A stretch of DNA of 15,842 nucleotides. Origin: CAYMRB01 sp964392615 (GTDB taxonomy: Bacteria; Planctomycetota; UBA8108). A program made the translations under genes and the position numbers. Every line of letters starts with the position of its first letter. Position 1 is the stretch's first letter. Below, piece after piece: positions 7,383 to 14,109 of the stretch. Under the pieces are notes generated by a model that had not been told where the DNA came from, ran no database searches, and worked only from the letters and a program-made list of their open reading frames with translations. Where the stretch lies: positions 1 through 15,842 of the forward strand of contig CAYMRB010000230.1 of the NCBI GenBank assembly GCA_964392615.1, read 5' to 3'.

Positions 7383-7943
7383 ATGCGCCGCGCTGCTCTG
7401 CTGATCGCGCTCTTCGCGCCGGTCTGCATCTCGTGCCATCTTCAGAAGGCGAGAAACGAGACCGTGGAGACGAACGCGCCCACGGAGTCGATCGGCGAGA
7501 CGGGGCCTGCGGGCATCCAGGCCGAGCCGGCCGGTGATCAGCCCAGAAGCTCCAAGGACGTTGCGCGTGAGCGGAATCTCGCCTGGATCCCACCTGTGGG
7601 CCCCGTCGCCCCCAGCCAGTTCCAGCCGTTTCGGCGTCCAGGCCCCGACGCCCCGATGCACGAGGCCTGGCGGAGAATGCTCAGGGCGGAGATGGGCCTC
7701 GGGGAAGGGCAAGCCTCCCTGCACAGCCTCAAGACCGATCGCGGAACGCCACGCCTCCTCGTCACCGACAGATTCGTTCGGAGCGAGAACGAGCTACAGC
7801 GCGCGATCGCCGAGCCCGCGATGCTGTACTGCCGCGAGTACTTGAAGATCGACACGATCAAGCTCGTGCACGCAACGTCGGGAGCGACTGTCGGCCGGCT
7901 CGTCTACGACGCGGCGTCTGGGCAGTGCAGGGTTCTCCGTTGA
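7383..7943 (+). CDS. Exported hypothetical protein (possible lipoprotein)
   Basis: This 186-aa protein starts at ATG 7383, 8 nt after a clear AAGGAG. It has a short N-terminal signal sequence (RRAALLIALFAPVCISC). Cys18 could be a lipidation site, but the residues before it are a weak lipobox. A Pro- and Gly-rich linker follows to about residue 95. The C-terminal part (residues 100-186) looks folded, with LLVTDRFVRSENELQRAI, YCREYLKIDTIKLVH and VGRLVYDAASGQCRVLR. No family is recognised. It starts 23 bp after the split membrane protein on the same strand, so the two are probably co-transcribed and both act at the envelope. Confidence 0.7.
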   Translation: MRRAALLIALFAPVCISCHLQKARNETVETNAPTESIGETGPAGIQAEPAGDQPRSSKDVARERNLAWIPPVGPVAPSQFQPFRRPGPDAPMHEAWRRMLRAEMGLGEGQASLHSLKTDRGTPRLLVTDRFVRSENELQRAIAEPAMLYCREYLKIDTIKLVHATSGATVGRLVYDAASGQCRVLR

Positions 7944-8172
7944 CCTGCCGCCCTCCGCGGCGCTACCGTCTCGGGCGCAGCTCGCGACGAACTCGAACGA
8001 CTCCTGCGGGAGAGCGACGAGACCGCTGGTCGAAAGCACCATCCTGTGAGGCGCTACGATCGCGCGACGACCGCCTGAGAACGACAGATTCGGCGTACCG
8101 TCGCGTGCGAGCAGCGCGGCCTCGGGTTGCAGCGGGGCTCGTTCTTTCTCTCCGTGCAGAAGAGGGCCACAG

Positions 8173-8688
8173 ATGACCTCGGCCGAGATGCTGGCAATCC
8201 TCATGAGCGCGGTCTCGGCTGCGATAGCCCTCTTCGCGCTCGGTTGGAACGTGTACCGAGACGTGGTGGCGAAGCCTCGCCTTCGCGTGAAAGTGTTCGT
8301 GGCCGACACGTTTGTCGGTGGCGAGGCAGTCAAGGCTTCGGTTTGCGTCTCTGCCGTGAACCTTGGCCCAGGTCGTGTGACGTGCAACCTACTGGACGTT
8401 CGTGCGGGATCTCTTCTTGATCGAATTCTGCGGAAAGCGAAGCACATGGCGATCGTCCACGACCATCGGGATCCGGCTTGTAGCCAGGTCCCAGCGGTGC
8501 TGGAGCCGGGCGACACGGTGCGACTCGTGGTGCCATACGACGCCGAGTGCTTCCTGAGCACAGAGCCAGACGATATCGGAATTAGCGACTCGTTCGATAG
8601 ATCGCACTGGGCGCCTCGGAAGCACGTGCGCGAGGCTATCGAGCAATGGCGCAAGGACCACGGTGGCGCCAAGTCGACCTCAACGTGA
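8173..8688 (+). CDS. Hypothetical single-TM protein with beta-rich domain
   Basis: This 171-aa protein has one N-terminal transmembrane helix (AILMSAVSAAIALFALGWNVY), then YRDVVAKPRLRVKV and a soluble beta-rich domain with VSAVNLGPGRVTCNLLDV. This layout (N-terminal anchor, Trp-x-x-Tyr, 'rP-lrV-V' and an immunoglobulin-like fold) is typical of uncharacterised accessory proteins in bacteria. I cannot name a function. AGAGGG lies about 10 nt upstream of the ATG. The 229 bp before it (7944-8172) show no gene I can support. Its 3' end overlaps that of the convergent small-terminase gene by 9 bp, so the two transcription units run into each other. Confidence 0.7.
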   Translation: MTSAEMLAILMSAVSAAIALFALGWNVYRDVVAKPRLRVKVFVADTFVGGEAVKASVCVSAVNLGPGRVTCNLLDVRAGSLLDRILRKAKHMAIVHDHRDPACSQVPAVLEPGDTVRLVVPYDAECFLSTEPDDIGISDSFDRSHWAPRKHVREAIEQWRKDHGGAKSTST

Positions 8689-9204
8689 CCCCTCCACAGG
8701 ATCAGCGAACATGTCGGCGATGAGGCGCTCGGCCTCATCCAACGCCTCGTCGAGGATCTGGTACGCCTCGGCGTGTCCCTGGCGCTGCATCGTGTCTCCG
8801 GCGTGGCGGATCACTGCGGCGATCATGCCGAGGCCCTGCCGCATCTCCGAGCGGTCGACTACCTGCCGCGCTTCGCGCTCGACCGCGAGCCGTTCACGCA
8901 CTGCGCGCCACTTGCGGTACTCCTCGAGGTTCGGCGAGTCAACGCCGTTGTCGTCGTCCGACGGAACCGCACGTCGCATGCGCGTCTCGACCTGGCGCTC
9001 GAGCCAGGCGTCGAGCAGCGCGCGAGCGCGATAGAGAATCGGCTGTCCGCGCTTCTCCGGGCGTTTCACGTCGCACTCGTCGAGAAGCGGACGAAGCTCG
9101 CGGTCGAAGTAGGTGGGGCTGCAGTCCCACACGCCGCAGAGGTCCGTCTTCGTCCGCCAGAGCTTCTTCTTCCTGCCGTCGTCCTGCCGGGTCTTTCGCG
9201 ACAT
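8680..9204 (-). CDS. Phage terminase small subunit, Nu1-like
   Basis: This 174-aa protein has an N-terminal winged-helix-like segment (DLCGVWDCSPTYFDRELRPL, then GQPILYRARALLDAWLERQ). Next comes the stretch typical of Nu1-type small terminases: EEYRKWRAVRERLAVEREARQ, VVDRSEMRQGLGMIAAVIR, and a C-terminal helix EALDEAERLIADMF. In phages the small subunit recognises cos or pac DNA and recruits the large subunit for packaging. No large subunit is present here. ATG at 9204 was chosen because similarity to the family begins there. The frame is open to 9405 but that extension has low-complexity composition. No strong ribosome binding site is seen. A lone small terminase is a hallmark of satellites that redirect helper packaging. 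Confidence 0.7.
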   Translation of the reverse strand: MSRKTRQDDGRKKKLWRTKTDLCGVWDCSPTYFDRELRPLLDECDVKRPEKRGQPILYRARALLDAWLERQVETRMRRAVPSDDDNGVDSPNLEEYRKWRAVRERLAVEREARQVVDRSEMRQGLGMIAAVIRHAGDTMQRQGHAEAYQILDEALDEAERLIADMFADPVEGSR

Positions 9205-9476
9205 TGCTTGCGGTACTACTACAACAACCCAGGAATTCGGGCCAAGTACGCGTGAAAAGAGCGCTGGCAAGGCCACCGCACTCGACGGCCCCCCCTTCAG
9301 AGGGACCCGAGAAGTGGCCGGCCCAGCGAGAAAGGGGCACCGGGCCGGCCAGGCAGCAGCGAGACAACGCCCCGGCGTCGACGCGCCGAATGTCCGGTTC
9401 AGCACGCCGGGCCGGGGCAGGCGGACGACGACGGCCCCGAGGGCACGCGGGCCGCTGATGTCGCCCGCAGATTCAG
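9205..9476. other. GC-rich gap with two inverted repeats upstream of the small terminase gene
   Basis: This 272-bp gap separates the protease and small-terminase genes. A perfect 10-bp inverted repeat, TGGCCGGCCC (9315-9324) and GGGCCGGCCA (9342-9351), has a 17-nt loop. A second 8-bp pair is GCCCCGGC (9369-9376) with GCCGGGGC (9411-9418). No convincing gene is seen. The hairpins could be a terminator without a U tract, a regulator-binding site or a packaging site. None of these can be decided from the sequence. Confidence 0.45.
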
Positions 9477-10562
9477 CTATCTCCGACGCGCGTTCGAAGC
9501 CGCGACGAACGCCTCACGTAGCCCGGGGCATTCCCGAGCGACGATGCGGGCCGCCTGCGCTCGCGACATGCCCAGGTCCATCTGCGCGCGGATCTCCTCG
9601 TTCCACCAGACGATGGCGTCGGACGCCGCGATCGTCGCACCGCGCCGACCTTGGCCGAGCGGCCGAACACCGACGGGCGCCTTCGGCTTCCGGCGCTTCT
9701 TGGCGGCGGCCGCTCTGATCTTCGGCCCGATCGTCGCGACCTTCTGCTCGATCGCCGAGAGCCGCTGGTCGAGCGTCGGTGCGGCCACGCGTTCGGCTTC
9801 AACGCCGAGCTCGGCCAGCACCTCGTCGAACGACTTGATACCGTCGACGAGTCCGAGCCGCTGCGCCTCGTCGGCCAGGTGCACGCGACCGTCAGCGAGC
9901 TTCGCGACCGTCGTCGGGGGCATGCCGCGACCGCGCGCGACGCCGGCGCTGAACTCCTGCTGCACGCCGTCCACGATCCGCTGGAACGACGCCTTGGCGT
10001 CATCCGTGATCTTGGCCCCGACGAACGCGGCTTGCCCCTTCACGCCGCCGCTGGTGATCAGCACGGGTTTTATGCCCACCTGCTCCATGGCGCCGGAGAA
10101 ATCGTAGAGTCCGAGGTAGGTTCCGATGCTCCCGACGAGCGCCGTCTTGCTGCCCGCGTAGACCTTCGTCGCCTGCGACGCCACCCAGTAGGCCGCGCTC
10201 GCCGCCATGCCGTCGACGAACGCGTGCACGGGCTTGCGCTCGCGTGCGGCGTGCACGGCTTCGGCAAGGTCTTCCGTCCCGGAAGCCATGCCGCCCGGGC
10301 TGTCGACGACGAGAAGGATCCCGGCGATCGTGTCGCTCTCGGCCATGTGCCGCACGATGACCGCGGTCTCGGTGCTGGACACCTCGTCGGACCACAGTGG
10401 CTCGCCCTTGACGATCACACCGCTCAGGTTGATCACCGCGATGCGCTGGCGCATCGCGGGTCGCTGCCCGCCGCCTTCGGTCTCGCGGAGCGTGCGGCCG
10501 AGCATACGGCTCGGCTCCGCCATCCAGATTGTGTCTCTCGAATCGAGTGTCGGCAGTTCCAT
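9477..10562 (-). CDS. S49-family peptidase (SppA / phage C-type prohead protease)
   Basis: This 361-aa serine protease belongs to the ClpP/crotonase-fold S49 family. It shows RIAVINLSGVIV, the oxyanion-region segment VVDSPGGMASG, the nucleophile Ser122 in MAASAAYW, GSIGTYLGL, and the general-base Lys175 in SGGVKGQ. Ser and Lys are 53 residues apart, as in bacterial SppA. No signal peptide or TM segment is seen, which favours the phage capsid-maturation type (lambda gpC-like) over host signal-peptide peptidase. The C-terminal 110 residues are basic and helical (AAAKKRRKPK, then AQMDLGMSRAQAARIVARE) and might be scaffold- or DNA-related. The start ATG at 10562 overlaps the upstream stop as TGATG, with GAGGGG upstream, so translation is coupled to the coiled-coil gene. 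Confidence 0.85.
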   Translation of the reverse strand: MELPTLDSRDTIWMAEPSRMLGRTLRETEGGGQRPAMRQRIAVINLSGVIVKGEPLWSDEVSSTETAVIVRHMAESDTIAGILLVVDSPGGMASGTEDLAEAVHAARERKPVHAFVDGMAASAAYWVASQATKVYAGSKTALVGSIGTYLGLYDFSGAMEQVGIKPVLITSGGVKGQAAFVGAKITDDAKASFQRIVDGVQQEFSAGVARGRGMPPTTVAKLADGRVHLADEAQRLGLVDGIKSFDEVLAELGVEAERVAAPTLDQRLSAIEQKVATIGPKIRAAAAKKRRKPKAPVGVRPLGQGRRGATIAASDAIVWWNEEIRAQMDLGMSRAQAARIVARECPGLREAFVAASNARRR

Positions 10563-11380
10563 CACATCCCCCTCACGTAGTGATCCAACGGGGCTTCGGC
10601 CTCGGTGACCATCTCGGCGCGCTTCGCCTGGAGCTCCGCGAGACGCGGCCGGTGCTTCGTCTCGGCGTCCCGCTGGCGTCCCGCGACGTACTCGCGCCAC
10701 GCGGTGATGTCGACGTGCGGCTGACGCCCACCGCCCGCGGAGAGCAGTTCGCGGTGTCCGCCACCCTCGCAGTGAAGCCGGGCCTGCCCCTGCCCGTCGG
10801 CGCTCTCGATCGAGATCGCGGCGAGCCCCTCAGCCACCGTGATCTGCTGCTCGAGCCAGCTGATCTCCGGGCCGACCTGCAGCTTGACGTCGCGGAGCGC
10901 CGCGTCGACACGCTGACGGATGTGCTGTGGCACAAGGTCGCGGAGCCGCTGCCGGGAAGTCACGCGTCGGTCGAGCTCCTGCTGCGCGTCGGCGGCCGCG
11001 TCTTCGAGCTTGGCGAGCTCGGCTTGGCGTTCCTCGATCTCCCGACGCAGTTCGTCGCCGCGCTTCTCGAGCGTCTTCTTCGCAGCGGCCGCACGCTTCT
11101 GGTCACGTGCGAAGACTGCCGCGGAGCCGGCCGCGCCCTCACACTCGATCACCTGACCCATCCGCCCGAGCTGTCGCTCGATCTCGCTTTCGTGCCACGC
11201 CAGGTCGCGCGTTAGAACGAGCCGCTCCTCGAACGACATCGGTTCGCCGGCGGCCGCGCGCCGCAGGATCTCCTCGGCTGTCGCGTAGAGCTCCTCGTGC
11301 TCAAGCTCGAGCCGCTCGCGCAGCGTCGGCTCCTTCGGTGTCGCGGTCTTCGTCGCGGTCTTCGTCGCGGTCTTCGACAT
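10562..11380 (-). CDS. Coiled-coil protein translationally coupled to the S49 protease
   Basis: This 272-aa protein has no recognised family. The start ATG at 11380 has an excellent AGGAGTG about 8 nt upstream. The frame is open further to GTG 11461, which overlaps the previous stop, so a longer form is possible. The N-terminus carries a Thr-Lys-Thr-Ala repeat encoded by three 12-bp units. Residues 15-150 are strongly helical and charged, with long coiled coil (EKRGDELRREIEERQAELAK). The middle is a compact part ending in GGGRQPHVDITAWREYV, and a last helix has AELQAKRAEMVTEAEA. Its stop overlaps the protease start, so it may be a substrate, scaffold or partner of that protease. That is inference. 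Confidence 0.75.
   Translation of the reverse strand: MSKTATKTATKTATPKEPTLRERLELEHEELYATAEEILRRAAAGEPMSFEERLVLTRDLAWHESEIERQLGRMGQVIECEGAAGSAAVFARDQKRAAAAKKTLEKRGDELRREIEERQAELAKLEDAAADAQQELDRRVTSRQRLRDLVPQHIRQRVDAALRDVKLQVGPEISWLEQQITVAEGLAAISIESADGQGQARLHCEGGGHRELLSAGGGRQPHVDITAWREYVAGRQRDAETKHRPRLAELQAKRAEMVTEAEAPLDHYVRGM
11340..11375. repeat. Three tandem copies of a 12-bp unit in coding sequence
   Basis: GTCGCGGTCTTC is repeated at 11340-11351, 11352-11363 and 11364-11375. On the minus strand it encodes the Lys-Thr-Ala-Thr units at the N-terminus of the coiled-coil protein. Changes in copy number would stay in frame. Confidence 0.85.
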
Positions 11381-11457
11381 GTTCTCGTCACTCCTGCCGG
11401 CGGTCGATTGGTGCCGCGGATCCGCGTCGCCGGCGTGACGGGACCGCGAGTCTCGCC

Positions 11458-11859
11458 TCACAGGCGCTGTTCGTTGGTCTGGTGCTGGACGCCGGCGGGC
11501 ATCGCTGGAGCTGGGGCCGGGGCGGCCGCGGACTGGTTCGCTTCACGCGTCGCCACGGTGTCGACACGGACACCGCCGCATCGGCGGCCGCCGAACTCGA
11601 CGTCCGGGTCGTTCTGGATCACGATCCGTCTGCCGACCCACGCGTCCATGTCGTCACCGAGGACCTCGGCGATCCGCCGCAGGTTCACCTTGTTGCACAG
11701 AAGCTGTCGGGTGCACTCTCGGAACGCTATCGCGGGCTTCCGCTTGCCGTCGTCGAAAGTCTGGGGGGTGATCGACTCCACGGTCAGCGCGTAGCGTTTG
11801 CCGGCCTCGAGGTGCTCTTTCGCGATGTAGTTCTCGGAGAGGAATTCACTCGCTCGCAT
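11458..11859 (-). CDS. Conserved phage-type hypothetical protein
   Basis: This 133-aa protein starts at ATG 11859, overlapping the end of the ATPase gene by 14 bp. The core reads ASEFLSENYIAKEHLEAGK, a beta-rich part, NKVNLRRIAEVLGDDMDAW, then VGRRIVIQNDPDVEFGGRR and GGVRV. I recall this pattern (a 'leucine-rich helix, LGDD, W-G, hydrophobic strand, NP.V.F.G....G.R') from small proteins common near replication and recombination genes of phages. No biochemical role is established to my knowledge. A role as an accessory to the upstream RepA-like ATPase is possible. The last 35 residues are Ala/Pro-rich and probably disordered. Confidence 0.75.
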   Translation of the reverse strand: MRASEFLSENYIAKEHLEAGKRYALTVESITPQTFDDGKRKPAIAFRECTRQLLCNKVNLRRIAEVLGDDMDAWVGRRIVIQNDPDVEFGGRRCGGVRVDTVATREANQSAAAPAPAPAMPAGVQHQTNEQRL

Positions 11860-13486
11860 GGTCTGGTCCTTTCGAGTCTGGAACGTGTCGTGTCGGATCG
11901 CGGTCTGCGCCGTCCGGATCCCGAGCCGTGTCGTGTTCAGTCCAAGAGTCCACTCGCGCGCCCATAAAGGGGCGCGTGGACTCTTGGACTGAACTGCACG
12001 GCTCAGAGTCCACGGCTGCCGTGGACTGTCTTGGACTGACTGGACTGAACTCCGGGTATTCCTCGAGGGCCTTCTCCGTCGGCTCCCAAATGGGCGCGCG
12101 CTTCGTCCCGACGTTTCGGACGAAACCCCTTTGGTTGAGCCATCCCTTGTTCCCGTAGAAGCTCGAGCGGCCGAAGCCGGAGCCCTTCGCCGCCTCTTCC
12201 CACTGCCTCGTCGTCAGTCCATCGTTCGGACCACAGCCGTGGACCAAGAGCTGCAAGAGCCGCTCTGGAGTCAGTCCACGGCCCTCCAGGCTTTCGGGGG
12301 CCTCGTGGACTGACAGAACGCAGCTCTCGGTGCCGTCGACCGGGACGAGTTCGAGGTCGACCGGGTCGCCGGGGTCGCCGTCTTTCTGCTTCGTGACAGA
12401 CAGCTTCAGCGTGCCCGCATCGCAGTCCTTTTCGAGCCGGAGGATCGCGTCGACGCTCGCACCGAGCACCGTGGACCCGCGCTCGACACCGACGCCCTTG
12501 TTCGCGTGGTGCACGACGAGCACCGCGCCGCCGATGTGGTCGGCGATGCGCGAGAGCTCGTCGACGTACCTCGTCATGTCCTCGCTCGAGTTCTCGTTTC
12601 CACCAACGAACGACCGCGCGAGCGTGTCGATGACGACGAGCCCGGGCGGACGGTCGAGCGTGGCGAGCTGCCGGAGGAACGCGTTCGTGCCGCCAGCGTC
12701 GAGCAGCCGCGGTGCTGCGGGCAGGAACGCGAACAGCCCGCGGAGATCCGACGCGCTGACGCCCCGCGCAGCCATCAACGCCCGGACCCGAAGCGCGATG
12801 CCGTGCTGGCCCTCTCCTGCCGCGTAGAGGACGCCGGCGTGCTTCACGGCCCGCCCCAGGCACAGCAGCCCGGCAGCCACGGACAGCGCGATCTCGAGAG
12901 CGAGAAACGACTTCCCGGAGCCGTGCGGGCCGTACAGGGTCGCCGTGCCGCGTTGCGGCACCCACCCGTCAACGAGGAAGTCGGGCGCAGGAAGGCCGAG
13001 CAGCTCGTCGACGTCCAGGAGCCGCAGCGCGCGGCGCTGTGGATCTCGACGGAGAGTCGTCTCAATCCCGGCAAGCCTCTCGGCGAGATCGGCGGGGGTG
13101 TGGACCTCGCAATCCTCTATGGCTCGCCCCAGATCGTTGACCAGCCTCGCGACCAGCGGCAGCGCCAGCTGCCACAGCCGATCGTGGAAGTCCTCTTCCG
13201 GTACCGACGTCGAGTCGGCGCAGTAGCCGTGCAGCTCCTCGAGAAGCGCCGGCGCGTCAGCAGCGAGTCGGTTCTCGAGGCGGCCGAGATCGGCTTCGCC
13301 TTGGAGGCGCGGAATCAGCGCACCGAGGAACGCTCGCGCCGGGCCCGTCATGTGGCACTTGTAGTCGGCGAGGTCGTAGACCCGGCTCGCATCGCCGTCC
13401 AGCTCCCATGTGCCGAACGCCGCGAGCAGAGCGGCAAGCGATCGCGATTCCTGGTCAGGCTTCGTGCCGTTCGTCGCGACCGTCAT
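11846..13486 (-). CDS. RepA-like AAA-family ATPase (hexameric helicase type)
   Basis: This 546-aa protein has an N-terminal helical domain (about 1-165), then an AAA_25/RepA-type P-loop ATPase. Walker A GPHGSGKS is at about 186-193, Walker B LVVIDT at 283-288, and the RepA motif VLVVHHANKG near 323-332, followed by a conserved STVLGASVDAILRLEK. A winged-helix-like domain follows (about 406-471, with LTTRQWEEAAKGSGFGRSSF). The last 70 residues are a low-complexity tail. RepA-type helicases open origins and unwind DNA for plasmids and phages. ATG at 13486 is chosen because it overlaps the 59-aa gene stop as ATGA with GAGGA upstream. The frame itself is open to 13588. The 3' third of the gene carries the TCAGTCCA repeat cluster, so this protein may bind within its own gene. 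No primase domain is recognised. Confidence 0.85.
   Translation of the reverse strand: MTVATNGTKPDQESRSLAALLAAFGTWELDGDASRVYDLADYKCHMTGPARAFLGALIPRLQGEADLGRLENRLAADAPALLEELHGYCADSTSVPEEDFHDRLWQLALPLVARLVNDLGRAIEDCEVHTPADLAERLAGIETTLRRDPQRRALRLLDVDELLGLPAPDFLVDGWVPQRGTATLYGPHGSGKSFLALEIALSVAAGLLCLGRAVKHAGVLYAAGEGQHGIALRVRALMAARGVSASDLRGLFAFLPAAPRLLDAGGTNAFLRQLATLDRPPGLVVIDTLARSFVGGNENSSEDMTRYVDELSRIADHIGGAVLVVHHANKGVGVERGSTVLGASVDAILRLEKDCDAGTLKLSVTKQKDGDPGDPVDLELVPVDGTESCVLSVHEAPESLEGRGLTPERLLQLLVHGCGPNDGLTTRQWEEAAKGSGFGRSSFYGNKGWLNQRGFVRNVGTKRAPIWEPTEKALEEYPEFSPVSPRQSTAAVDSEPCSSVQESTRPFMGARVDSWTEHDTARDPDGADRDPTRHVPDSKGPDHASE
11935..11994. repeat. Large hairpin within the iteron cluster
   Basis: The 19-nt arm GTTCAGTCCAAGAGTCCAC (11935-11953) is perfectly complementary to 11976-11994. 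Inside it, GCGCCC (11958-11963) pairs with 11970-11975, leaving a 4-nt bulge on the left and a six-base AT-rich loop ATAAAG. Each outer arm carries one TCAGTCCA and one AGTCCAC. Just to the right, AGTCCACGGC (12007-12016) and GCCGTGGACT (12018-12027) form a second perfect 10-bp inverted repeat with a one-base centre. Confidence 0.85.
11935..12313. repeat. TCAGTCCA iteron-like cluster inside the repA-like gene
   Basis: Exact copies of TCAGTCCA or its complement TGGACTGA occur at 11937, 11985, 12032, 12041, 12214, 12271 and 12306. The AGTCCA/TGGACT core also occurs alone at 11947, 11977, 12007 and 12022. Chance predicts about 0.01 octamers in this span. The copies fall in several reading frames of the ATPase gene and in both orientations, so they are not a peptide repeat. 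Arrangement and location resemble origin iterons near a replication gene. Confidence 0.8.
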
Positions 13487-13662
13487 CGACGCGTCCTCGC
13501 TCGACGTCGGCGCGCGAGGCGCCGGCGTGCGTTCAGGAGCAGCCGACGTTCGGGATGTCGCGCGGGCATCGCGCGCAGTAGGGTCCACAGGGCGTACTCG
13601 ATCTCAGCATCGCCGAGTTCGGTTCGCGGGATCTTGAGGAGTTGCGTGGCTGGAAGTAGCAT
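13483..13662 (-). CDS. Small hypothetical protein, coupled to the RepA-like ATPase
   Basis: This is a 59-aa basic protein starting at ATG 13662, with GAAGAG upstream. It begins LLPATQLLKIPRTELGDAEI, continues with an amphipathic helix (YALWTLLRAMPARHP) and ends in a highly Arg-rich tail. Its stop codon overlaps the start of the ATPase gene as ATGA, the sign of translational coupling. I recognise no family. The basic tail could bind nucleic acid. A GTG at 13695 would extend it by 11 residues but lies against the hairpin at 13699-13728. Confidence 0.6.
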   Translation of the reverse strand: MLLPATQLLKIPRTELGDAEIEYALWTLLRAMPARHPERRLLLNARRRLARRRRARTRR

Positions 13663-13698
13663 GACTCTTCGCTTCTTCAGAAACAGGGCTCCCACCCG

Positions 13699-13728
13699 AA
13701 CGCCTCAGCCGCTGCCGAGGCGTTTTTT
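13699..13728 (+). terminator. Rho-independent-type terminator hairpin, plus-strand orientation
   Basis: AACGCCTC (13699-13706) pairs with GAGGCGTT (13717-13724) around a 10-nt loop, and the T run continues to 13728. The U tract follows the hairpin only on the plus strand. All neighbouring genes are on the minus strand, so it would stop antisense transcripts. In the minus direction it would act only as a stem-loop between the excisionase-like and 59-aa genes. Confidence 0.7.
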
Positions 13729-13737
13729 CGTGGGCGG

Positions 13738-13977
13738 TCAGACGGAGGCGGTTCGGCGGCGCGTGCGTCGCACCTCGGCCTTTCCGGTCAGCCGCTGGCG
13801 TTCGAGCCAGGCGTCGAAGTCGTCACGCCGAACGAGGACCTTTACGCCGAGACGGAAGGACGGGAGGCGAAGGTCAGGATCTTGGTTGTGGATGAACCCG
13901 TCGACCGTCGGCAGGCACGAGCGGGTCAGCCGCGCGATGTCCTGGCGGGTCAGAAATTCGTCGGTGATCTGGGGCAT
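13738..13977 (-). CDS. Excisionase/AlpA-like helix-turn-helix protein
   Basis: This 79-aa protein resembles the HTH_17 / excisionase class of small MerR-like winged-helix proteins. FLTRQDIARLTRSCLPTVDG gives the helix-turn-helix, LPSFRLGVKVLVRRDDFDAWLERQ gives the wing and the conserved 'V.vRr.dfdaWle' strand-helix, and a basic tail follows. In prophages such proteins direct excision. In satellites the AlpA type also activates integrase or replication genes. ATG at 13977 is chosen because family similarity starts there (MPQITDEFLTRQDIA). No ribosome binding site is obvious and the frame is open to 14061. It lies between the upstream helix-turn-helix gene and the replication gene, as expected for a switch regulator. 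Confidence 0.8.
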   Translation of the reverse strand: MPQITDEFLTRQDIARLTRSCLPTVDGFIHNQDPDLRLPSFRLGVKVLVRRDDFDAWLERQRLTGKAEVRRTRRRTASV

Positions 13978-14109
13978 GTTGCGAACCGCAACAAGCTGAG
14001 GAAATACGCGGCCAACCCATAGCCAGCAACTGAGATCAGATCCGCGTCGCGCGATGTCCACGAATGTCCGCGGAACCGCCCGTTTTGTCCGAAAGCGTGT
14101 CCGGTTTTC

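Noticed and set aside
7944..8172. Possible small gene in the gap between accessory genes
   Set aside because: The open plus-strand frame there is Arg-rich, overlaps the next gene and has no start signal.
7794..8738. Open minus-strand frame of 314 codons
   Set aside because: It crosses the gap between two plus-strand genes and reads as Ser/Arg/Thr-rich sequence without domain features.
10927..11967. Open plus-strand frame of 346 codons
   Set aside because: It is antisense to the coiled-coil and phage-type genes, which have good ribosome binding sites and coupled overlaps.
11937..12057. Cluster read as a repetitive peptide in the ATPase tail
   Set aside because: The same octamer is translated in different frames (for example as FSP, SVQ and SWTE), so there is no peptide repeat.
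11937..12313. TCAGTCCA cluster read as a CRISPR array
   Set aside because: Repeats are only 8 bp, in both orientations, with irregular spacing, and inside a coding gene. This does not fit CRISPR.
12506..13999. Open plus-strand frame of 497 codons opposite the RepA-like ATPase
   Set aside because: It is Arg-rich with no motif, spans the terminator hairpin and several minus-strand genes, and has no ribosome binding site. It is a shadow.
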